A stretch of DNA of 64,000 nucleotides from JANJUB01 sp964586225 (GTDB lineage Bacteria; Armatimonadota; Fimbriimonadia; Fimbriimonadales; Fimbriimonadaceae), in assembly GCA_964586225.1 (NCBI GenBank), contig CAZPHD010000001.1:62001-126000 (forward strand), read 5' to 3'. A model generated the notes under the pieces. That model had not been told where the DNA came from, made no database searches, and saw only the letters and a list, made by a program, of their open reading frames with translations. Below, piece after piece: positions 57,931 to 64,000 of the stretch. The number at the start of each line of letters is the position of its first letter. The stretch's first letter is position 1. Both the position numbers and the translations under genes were made by a program.

Positions 57931-57980
57931 AAGCCAACCCGTCCTAACCCGAGCCAATCCAAGCCAATCCGAACCAATTC
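57931..57980 (-). repeat. Decamer tandem repeat, right arm (inverted)
   Basis: Five copies of the same unit in inverse orientation end 27 bp before the kynA start. With the left arm and the 61-bp spacer (57870-57930) they could fold into one long imperfect hairpin between the two operons, perhaps acting as a terminator. Confidence 0.78.
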
Positions 57981-58006
57981 CCTCCCTCCCCAGGTAACGT
58001 CCTCAC

Positions 58007-58843
58007 ATGGCCGAACGCGCCTTTGAAGACACCATCCAGACCGACTTCGAGAACAAACTCGACTACGGCAGCTACCTAGGGCTTGACCGGATTCTCGACG
58101 CTCAAGCGCCGATCTCCGATCACCATGACGAGATGCTGTTCATCATCCAGCATCAGACCTCTGAGCTGTGGATGAAGCTCGCCATTCACGAACTGAAGTC
58201 GGCCGTCGAACACGTGAAGCATGACAAACTCGAGCCCTGCTTCAAGATCCTGGCCCGGGTGAAGCAGATTCAGCGCATGTTGTTCGAGCAGTGGGCTGTA
58301 CTTGAAACTCTCACGCCCAGCGAGTATGCCCAGTTTCGAGGCGTTCTCGGACAAGCCAGCGGCTTGCAGAGCTACCAGAACCGCATGATCGAGTTCCTCT
58401 TCGGCAACAAGGACGCCAAGGCGATCAAGGTTTTCCGTCATTCGCCCGACATTTACGAAGAACTGACCCGGCTGCTCAATACGCCCAGCCTCTACGACGA
58501 GTTTCTGCGGCACCTTGCTCGAAGGCGTTTTGCGATTCCTGCCGATGTGGTCGAGCGCGATTGGTCGCAGCCGTACACCGAAAGCCCCGAGGTCATCGCG
58601 GTGTTCAAGCGCATCTACGAAGACCCAGCGCAGTATTGGGACGCATACGAGATGTGTGAGAAGCTCGTTGACGTTGAAGAGCAGTTCTCCTTATGGCGCT
58701 ACCGCCACCTAAAGACCGTCGAGCGCATCATTGGGTTCAAGACGGGGACCGGCGGCTCGTCGGGCATTCCCTTCCTCGCTCGTGGATTAGGCATCCGGCT
58801 GTTCCCCGAACTGTGGGACGTGCGGACGGAGATTGGCGCGTGA
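58007..58843 (+). CDS. kynA: Tryptophan 2,3-dioxygenase
   Basis: The 278-residue heme enzyme has YGSYLGLDRILDAQ, HHDEMLFIIQHQTSELWMK with the distal His, SGLQSYQNRMIEFLFGNK, and near the C-terminus RYRHLKTVERIIGFKTGTGGSSG with the proximal heme ligand. It opens tryptophan to N-formylkynurenine. The gene precedes kynureninase with a GTGA overlap. Length is normal (about 280). Confidence 0.97.
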   Translation: MAERAFEDTIQTDFENKLDYGSYLGLDRILDAQAPISDHHDEMLFIIQHQTSELWMKLAIHELKSAVEHVKHDKLEPCFKILARVKQIQRMLFEQWAVLETLTPSEYAQFRGVLGQASGLQSYQNRMIEFLFGNKDAKAIKVFRHSPDIYEELTRLLNTPSLYDEFLRHLARRRFAIPADVVERDWSQPYTESPEVIAVFKRIYEDPAQYWDAYEMCEKLVDVEEQFSLWRYRHLKTVERIIGFKTGTGGSSGIPFLARGLGIRLFPELWDVRTEIGA

Positions 58844-60015
58844 GTCCGCTGACCGAAGCCGGACTGCGCGAGCACATCTGGCCGCGGTTTTCGCGCGTGC
58901 TGCAGCGAGACGAAATCTATCTGGCCAACCACTCTCTGGGGCGGCCGTTGGACCAGACTGCACTCGACATCCAAGAAGCTGTTGACCTTTGGTACGAGCG
59001 TCTTGATGGCGTTTGGGACGACGGTGGGTGGATGGACGAGGCACGCCGCTTCCGCGACAACATTGCGCGCCTGATCGGCCTGTCGAAGCCGGGCGATGTG
59101 GTGCCCAAGACTTCCGCCGGGCAGGGATTGCGGGCCGTGCTCAATGCCATTCCGAAGGAGACGGTCAACATCGTCGCCACGCGCGGCGAGTTCGACAGTC
59201 TTGACTTCATCCTCAAGACCTATCGCAGCCGCGGCCTCGTATCGGTTCGTTGGGTGGAACCTCGCAGTGGACAACCTGCGCTCTTCGACGTCGTCGACAT
59301 TCTTGAGGCGATTGAGCCAGGTGTTGATCTCGTCGTCGTGTCCGCCGTCGTGTTTTCGACTGGCCAGGTGATTGAGGATCTCGAAGCGATCATCGAGAGT
59401 GCACACTCGGTCGGGGCGCGGGTGGTGGTCGACGCCTATCACGCCGCCGCCGTGATCCCGCTATCCATGGATGCGCTTGGGTGCGACTTCATGGTCGGCG
59501 GCTCGTACAAGTACATCCGAGGCGGCACCGGGGCGTGCTGGCTTGCGATTCACCCGCGGGCGATGGAGCTACGCACCTTGGACACGGGCTGGTTTGCCAA
59601 GCGCGATGTTTGGAGTTATGCCCGCCCGGAGGAGCCGATCCGCGCTGAGGGCGGCGATGGCTGGCTGGAAAGCACACCCGCGATCCTCCCGTTCTACCAG
59701 GCGCGCGCGGGACTGGAGTTCACGCTGGAGATCGGCGTGGACCGCCTGCGAGCTTATGGGCTGGAACAACTCGACATCCTCGGCGAGGCCTTCCGCCGCG
59801 AGGGGGTGCCGTTCTTCGATCCGCCCGACCGGGAGCGCTTCGGCGCGTTCGCCTTGCTGCCGCATCCTCAGGCCAAAGAACTCAGGCAAGCCCTATTCGA
59901 AACGGGCGTAAACACAGACACCCGAAGCGGAAATGTGCGGTTCGGGCCCGACATCCTAAACCCGGCCTCCGAACTTGAGGAAGCCGCGCGGCGCTGCGCG
60001 CAGGTGCTGGTATGA
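58840..60015 (+). CDS. kynU: Kynureninase-like PLP enzyme
   Basis: From GTG 58840, overlapping the kynA stop, the protein has 391 residues; a longer frame exists only inside kynA. It has the class V aminotransferase blocks with NHSLGRPLDQT, ATRGEFDSL, VVVDAYHAAAVIPL and the cofactor Lys in GSYKYIRGGTGACW. Location after kynA identifies kynureninase. It would cleave kynurenine to anthranilate and alanine. The kynurenine formamidase (KynB) is absent from the window. Confidence 0.92.
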   Translation: MSPLTEAGLREHIWPRFSRVLQRDEIYLANHSLGRPLDQTALDIQEAVDLWYERLDGVWDDGGWMDEARRFRDNIARLIGLSKPGDVVPKTSAGQGLRAVLNAIPKETVNIVATRGEFDSLDFILKTYRSRGLVSVRWVEPRSGQPALFDVVDILEAIEPGVDLVVVSAVVFSTGQVIEDLEAIIESAHSVGARVVVDAYHAAAVIPLSMDALGCDFMVGGSYKYIRGGTGACWLAIHPRAMELRTLDTGWFAKRDVWSYARPEEPIRAEGGDGWLESTPAILPFYQARAGLEFTLEIGVDRLRAYGLEQLDILGEAFRREGVPFFDPPDRERFGAFALLPHPQAKELRQALFETGVNTDTRSGNVRFGPDILNPASELEEAARRCAQVLV

Positions 60016-60791
60016 GTGCTCCCTATCGAAAGGTTGGGGCTGCCGAGACCTGGGTTTGGCTCATGATCTTCTTGGTCGGGATCGCGGGCCAGGTCGGGGC
60101 GATCATCATGCTCCATCCGTACGAAGACCAGCTCCAGGCTTGGATTCTCGTGATCGCGATTGCCCCGTTCGTCGTGGCGCTCATTGTTGCGGTTGTCGTC
60201 ACGTCAAGGATGCGCCGGAGGCGAATCCAAGGCATCCAGTCGGCACTTGCTGAGCGCGGACTCGAAGTCGACGCAGAACTCACCCCAAATGTGCGCGCAC
60301 TCGTCGAGCCGCACCTGAACTCGCTCATGTTTGGGCTGGATCTGCGCAACGGTGCGGGCGGGCTACAGTGGATGGCCTACAGCCCTGAGGTGCTGATCTT
60401 CGAGCACATGTTTACGACCGGCAGCGGCAAAACGACTCAAGTCCACCAGAAGACGGTGGTCGCATTCGCGAAGGTCGATCCAACCCGACCGTGGATGGTC
60501 GCGATTCGACGGCGCTTCGGTGAAGCGCGACTGTACAAGCAAAGGTTCGGCGAGGACATCGAAGTCGGCGAACACCAGTTCGACAGGGACTGGCTCCTCT
60601 TTGGCAATGAAGGGGCTATCAACACCTTCATGAGCTTCGACGTGCGCGAGAACCTGGCCGACTCACCGAAGGGCGAAGGCTGGTACGCCGATGCGAACTG
60701 GGTGGTCGCCTTTTTCCCATTTGCCATGGATGGTCCCAACGTCGCCAAGTTCGTGGAGCGAGCAGAAGCGATTGTCAACTCGAAGTTCTAA
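60012..60791 (+). CDS. Membrane protein of unknown function in the kyn operon
   Basis: The 259-residue protein has two N-terminal membrane helices (about residues 15-35 and 42-66), a basic stretch RMRRRR and a soluble C-terminal domain (about 70-259) with the block GFGEARLYKQRF-like and NWVVAFFPFAM. I recognise no family. It overlaps kynU by 4 bp. The stop overlaps the nusB stop (CTAA). Confidence 0.78.
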   Translation: MSAPYRKVGAAETWVWLMIFLVGIAGQVGAIIMLHPYEDQLQAWILVIAIAPFVVALIVAVVVTSRMRRRRIQGIQSALAERGLEVDAELTPNVRALVEPHLNSLMFGLDLRNGAGGLQWMAYSPEVLIFEHMFTTGSGKTTQVHQKTVVAFAKVDPTRPWMVAIRRRFGEARLYKQRFGEDIEVGEHQFDRDWLLFGNEGAINTFMSFDVRENLADSPKGEGWYADANWVVAFFPFAMDGPNVAKFVERAEAIVNSKF

Positions 60792-61339
60792 CTGTCGTCG
60801 CGAATCTTCCAAAGGCCGGCCTTCATGATCTCTTTGGCCTCGTCTTCGCTTACCGGCTCAGGTTCGGGGTCGACGATCGGAGGTTCGTCAGCGACTTCGG
60901 GACGGGTTTCCATGGACGGATCCCAGTTTGCCTTCGGAGTTTCCTTCAGCAAGTTGCCCAGCACACCGTTGACGAACTTGCCCGATTCGGGTGTGCTGTA
61001 CTTCTTGGCGATTTCAATGGCCTCGTTGATTGTTACCGCGGGCGGGATTCCTGACTCGTAGAGCAGTTCCACGGCGGCAATCCGCAGGATGCAGCGATCG
61101 ACCACCGCGACGCGCTTGTAATCCCAATCCTTGATAAGGCCTGAGATCATATCGTCGATCAACTTGCGATGGACGGCGTAGTTATGGACCAACCCGTCCG
61201 CAAACTCCTTGAGATCGTCCGGCAGGTCGGTGTGCGCCTTCATGTCCTCGCCGGCGTCGCGCGCAGTCTCACCCGTCAACTCCATCTGATAGAGCGCGCG
61301 TAAAGCGGCTTCGCGAGCTTTCCGGCGCGAGCGTGTCAT
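60788..61339 (-). CDS. nusB: Transcription antitermination factor NusB
   Basis: The 183-residue protein has the NusB helical core: SRRKAREAALRALYQMELTGE, DRCILRIAAVELLYE, PPAVTINEAIEIAKKYSTPESGKFVNGVLGNLL. The last 45 residues are an acidic, proline-rich extension (EVADEPPIVDPEPEP) absent in most NusB. It binds boxA RNA with S10 in rRNA antitermination. It follows accC by 3 bp. Confidence 0.95.
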   Translation of the reverse strand: MTRSRRKAREAALRALYQMELTGETARDAGEDMKAHTDLPDDLKEFADGLVHNYAVHRKLIDDMISGLIKDWDYKRVAVVDRCILRIAAVELLYESGIPPAVTINEAIEIAKKYSTPESGKFVNGVLGNLLKETPKANWDPSMETRPEVADEPPIVDPEPEPVSEDEAKEIMKAGLWKIRDDS

Positions 61340-61342
61340 CCG

Positions 61343-62704
61343 TTAGGCTCCAACCGGATTGGCGGCCATCCACTGCGGCACGAAGCCCGTATGGAAGTCG
61401 CCTGCGATCCACTCCGGAGTCGCGCAGAGACGCCGCAGATAAGGAATGTTCGTCGTGATCCCGGCGACATGAAACTCGTGGAGGGCGCTCTGCAGCCGTG
61501 CCACCGCTTCGGCGCGATCCCGACCCTTGACAATCAGCTTGGCCAGCATCGGATCGTAAAATGGACTGACCGAGTATCCGGCATAGCAGTGCGTATCCAT
61601 TCGAATGCCTCGCCCGCCTGGCGCGCGCCATTCCGTGATCTTGCCCGTGCTTGGGGCAAAGTCGCGATCGGGGTCCTGCGCGGTGATCCGTGCCTCAATG
61701 GCATGGCCTTCAAGCTGGACATCCGCTTGCTTGATGGGAAGGCTCTCGCCTGCCGCAACGCGAAGCATAAGCTGCATCAGATCGACGCCGGTGATCTCCT
61801 CGGTCACGGGATGCTCAACCTGGAGCCGAGTATTCATCTCCAGGAAGTAGAAATCGAAGTTGTGATCCACGAGGAACTCCACGGTTCCCGCGTTCTGATA
61901 ACCCACCGACCACGCAACTTTCACAGCGGCCTCGCCCATCTTGCGGCGGACTTCGGCGGGCAGGTTCGCGTACGGAGCCTCTTCGAGCATCTTCTGGTGG
62001 CGCAGATTCTGGATCGAGCACTCGCGCTCACCCAAATAGATCATGTTGCCGTTCTGGTCACCGATGATCTGAATTTCGACGTGGCGCGGCTCAACGATGC
62101 ACTTCTCAAGAAGCATTTCGCCGCTACCGAAGCTCGCTTGCGCCTCGGCTTGGGCGGTCTTCCAAAGTTGGCTGAGGTCGTCGGGCGAGTCCACTCGGCG
62201 GATGCCGCGACCACCGCCCCCAGCGACGGCTTTCAACAGGATTGGATAGCCGATCTGATCGGCGACCTGGAGAGCTTCGAGGTCGGTCGCCACCACACCA
62301 TCGGAACCCGGCACAACCGGGCAACCGCTCGCAATCGCCGCTTCCTTGGCGCGCGCCTTGTCGCCCATCGCCTCAATCGCTTTGACCGGCGGGCCGATGA
62401 ACTTGATGCCGAGCGATTCGAGCGCCTCCGCAAAATGAGCTCGCTCGCTGAAGTAGCCGTAACCTGGATGCACGGCATCAGCCCCGCTGATCTGTGCGGC
62501 CATGAGCACATTCGCCAGATTCAGATACGAATCCCCGTTCGAGCCGGCACCCACGCAAATTGCTTCGTCCGCGATGAGCGTATGAAGACTTTCGCGGTCG
62601 GCCTGAGAGTAGATGGCAACGCTACGAATGCCCATCTCGCGGCAGGCACGGATGACGCGGCATGCGATTTCGCCTCGATTCGCAATGAGCACCTTCTTCA
62701 GCAT
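61343..62704 (-). CDS. accC: Biotin carboxylase
   Basis: The 453-residue ATP-grasp enzyme starts MLKKVLIANRGEIACRVIRACREMGI and has IHPGYG-like VHPGYGYFSE, the ATP loop KAVAGGGGRGIR, EMNTRLQVEHPVTE with the catalytic Glu and Arg, and VEFLVDH. It carboxylates the biotin of a carrier protein, perhaps the one at 13889-14317, as well as AccB elsewhere. It lies between transaldolase (27 bp) and nusB (3 bp). Confidence 0.97.
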   Translation of the reverse strand: MLKKVLIANRGEIACRVIRACREMGIRSVAIYSQADRESLHTLIADEAICVGAGSNGDSYLNLANVLMAAQISGADAVHPGYGYFSERAHFAEALESLGIKFIGPPVKAIEAMGDKARAKEAAIASGCPVVPGSDGVVATDLEALQVADQIGYPILLKAVAGGGGRGIRRVDSPDDLSQLWKTAQAEAQASFGSGEMLLEKCIVEPRHVEIQIIGDQNGNMIYLGERECSIQNLRHQKMLEEAPYANLPAEVRRKMGEAAVKVAWSVGYQNAGTVEFLVDHNFDFYFLEMNTRLQVEHPVTEEITGVDLMQLMLRVAAGESLPIKQADVQLEGHAIEARITAQDPDRDFAPSTGKITEWRAPGGRGIRMDTHCYAGYSVSPFYDPMLAKLIVKGRDRAEAVARLQSALHEFHVAGITTNIPYLRRLCATPEWIAGDFHTGFVPQWMAANPVGA

Positions 62705-62731
62705 CGGTGCGAATGAGTATGACAGGTCAGA

Positions 62732-63388
62732 CTAGCCGATCTTCAATCCGGCCGCGTTCCAATCGTCCAGGAATCGCTTGAGGCCGATGTCCGTGAGCGG
62801 GTGCTTAAACAGCATCTGCATGATCTTGAACGGCATCGTGGCTACATGTGCGCCTACTTGGATGGACTGCGTCACGTGTAAGGGATGCCGAATCGAGGCC
62901 ACAAGAACCTCGGAAGCGAACCCGTAGGTGTTCACCATGTCGACCGTATCGCCGACCGCGGCCATGCCGTCATCAGCCAAGTCATCGACTCGCCCGACGA
63001 AGTTGGAGATATACGTCGCGCCCGCCTTGGCCGCCATCAGCGCCTGGCCTACCGAGAACACCAGCGTGACGTTCGTGCGAATCCCGCGATCGGAGAGAGT
63101 CGACACCAGCTGAACACCCGACTCGATGAGCGGCACCTTCACCACGATTTGCGGATGCCAACTCGCGATTTCGGTGGCTTCCTTGAGCATCGTGGGGTAG
63201 TCGGTGGCCACGACTTCGGCGCTGATGTCGCCGCCCGGTACGGCTTCGCAGATCGCAAGCACGGTCTCTTTGAAGCCTTTGCCCGCCTTGGCGATCAGCG
63301 TTGGATTGGTCGTCACGCCATCCAGAATCCCCCACTCGGCGGCACGCCGCACCTCTTCGATATCGCCGGTATCCACGAACAGCTTCAT
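62732..63388 (-). CDS. tal: Transaldolase (TalC/MipB type)
   Basis: The 218-residue short transaldolase has MKLFVDTGDIEEVR, TTNPTLIAKAG, the Schiff-base Lys84 in QIVVKVPL, NVTLVFSVGQALMAAKAGATYISNFVGR and SIRHPLHV. It moves a dihydroxyacetone unit between sugar phosphates in the pentose phosphate pathway. Fructose-6-phosphate aldolase of this size is similar and cannot be excluded. Confidence 0.95.
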   Translation of the reverse strand: MKLFVDTGDIEEVRRAAEWGILDGVTTNPTLIAKAGKGFKETVLAICEAVPGGDISAEVVATDYPTMLKEATEIASWHPQIVVKVPLIESGVQLVSTLSDRGIRTNVTLVFSVGQALMAAKAGATYISNFVGRVDDLADDGMAAVGDTVDMVNTYGFASEVLVASIRHPLHVTQSIQVGAHVATMPFKIMQMLFKHPLTDIGLKRFLDDWNAAGLKIG

Positions 63389-63446
63389 TGCGCGAAGTTT
63401 ACTACCCTAGTTAGATCACCGGGTTGAGCCGAGAATAACCAGGACG

Positions 63447-64000
63447 ATGACCGAACTCGGAATTCGCTGGTGTATCGCGGGGCTGATTGTGCTCTCGAGT
63501 GGCTGGTTAGGGCAACCCTCGCCGATGGTAGCGCTGCCCATTGCGGGCCTGTTTGCCGGGATGGCGTGGATGCGTCATCGTCGCACGCTCGATGCATCCA
63601 ACGCCGGGTGGTTTGCCACGTTCGATGCGACCGCCCTTTTGATCATTCTCGCGGAAGTCGGGCATCTGACCAACTTGGCCTGGCTCGTGGCACTCCCGCT
63701 CACGGATGCGGTCGTGCGCTATCGAGCCACCGGCATTCGGTTGGGCGTGCTGTTTGCCGGCATCGTCATGCTGGTTCAACTTGCGCTGGTCGGCACCGAG
63801 CCGACGTTCCTCCTCTATGCCCAACTGGGCGGCATCTATACGCTGACCCTCGTCCTGCATCGGCTTCACGCCGAGCGTGCCGTCACACCGCTCAATGAGC
63901 CCATCATTGTTGATCCCGACGGGCTGCTCGCGCTTCGCGAGAACTTCCGGAAGCTGCGCGATACGTATCGCCAACTCGATCAGCGACAGCAACTCGATCG
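63447..64000 (+). CDS. Membrane protein, N-terminal part (runs off the window)
   Basis: From ATG 63447 (AGGAC site) the frame is open to the right edge, at least 184 residues with no stop. It has about six membrane helices (residues 5-150) and then a hydrophilic, coiled-coil-like stretch (ALRENFRKLRDTYRQLDQR). This is the layout of a membrane sensor with a following output domain such as a GGDEF or histidine kinase, but none is in view. The stretch 63389-63446 holds no gene. Confidence 0.7.
   Translation, partial: MTELGIRWCIAGLIVLSSGWLGQPSPMVALPIAGLFAGMAWMRHRRTLDASNAGWFATFDATALLIILAEVGHLTNLAWLVALPLTDAVVRYRATGIRLGVLFAGIVMLVQLALVGTEPTFLLYAQLGGIYTLTLVLHRLHAERAVTPLNEPIIVDPDGLLALRENFRKLRDTYRQLDQRQQLD

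Noticed and set aside
57802..57980. CRISPR array or coding repeat
   Set aside because: The unit is 10 bp, degenerate and without spacers, and frames through it give only low-complexity text.
61391..62716. A 441-codon plus-strand frame
   Set aside because: It is opposite accC, which is unambiguous. GC-rich codon bias opens the reverse frame.

Overview
The window is a dense, GC-rich bacterial chromosome segment (about 60 percent G+C by eye) with short intergenic gaps. Many genes start and stop in ATGA or GTGA overlaps. It has a PEP-CTERM protein ending in a tri-arginine tail, lipoproteins, an outer-membrane barrel and many secreted proteins of unknown family, so the cell is diderm. The combination recalls Armatimonadota of the Fimbriimonadia type. 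That placement is inference from gene content; no 16S rRNA is present. One tRNA (Ser-UGA), one 10-base assembly gap (12457-12466) and two sets of short repeats were found. There is no CRISPR array, IS transposase or prophage.

Layout. 1-5760: sugar-related and secreted proteins (GH78 rhamnosidase tail, SGNH/SASA esterase, two paralogues of an unknown 530-residue family, an archaemetzincin-like lipoprotein, DUF2199). 5789-10674: a minus-strand operon of ECF sigma factor, TPR-CHAT protease, anti-sigma-like protein and exported subtilase. Divergent from it is a secreted repeat protein whose ribosome site sits in a hairpin. 12625-16520: lipoyl E2, C26 amidohydrolase, biotin carrier, small membrane protein and HMG-CoA lyase in one tight operon. 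16655-25405: alanine racemase overlapping tRNA-Ser, RibF, RqcH, ribosomal proteins bL32 and bL33, and small secreted proteins, one with a poly-G tract at its start. 27308-35876: histidine ammonia-lyase, ceramidase-like protein, CoA-transferase B, a DUF559 endonuclease boxed in by inverted palindromic repeats, pyrimidine phosphorylase, serine hydrolase and M29 aminopeptidase. 35995-48422: PEP-CTERM protein, MetY, a QueD-like protein, a NanE-NanK fusion, MaeB, ApbE, an FGE-like protein, and a gene broken by three frame changes.

48588-57801 is the most striking block. It encodes a decaheme MtrA/DmsE-type cytochrome, an MtrB/PioB-type barrel, an octaheme outer lipoprotein, a CcmF heme lyase, a monoheme EF-hand protein, a seven-heme cytochrome c fused to a cytochrome b (CbcL-like quinol oxidase), and a CcmE of the CxxxY type. 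In order these could carry electrons from quinol across the inner membrane, periplasm and outer membrane to an outside acceptor, with part of the heme-attachment machinery included.

57802-64000: an inverted array of decamer repeats, tryptophan 2,3-dioxygenase and kynureninase, then transaldolase, biotin carboxylase and NusB on the minus strand, and a membrane protein cut by the window edge. Two systems look least described: the sigma/TPR-CHAT/anti-sigma-like/subtilase operon, which resembles the protease-sigma half of type III-E CRISPR without any CRISPR, and the porin-cytochrome conduit.
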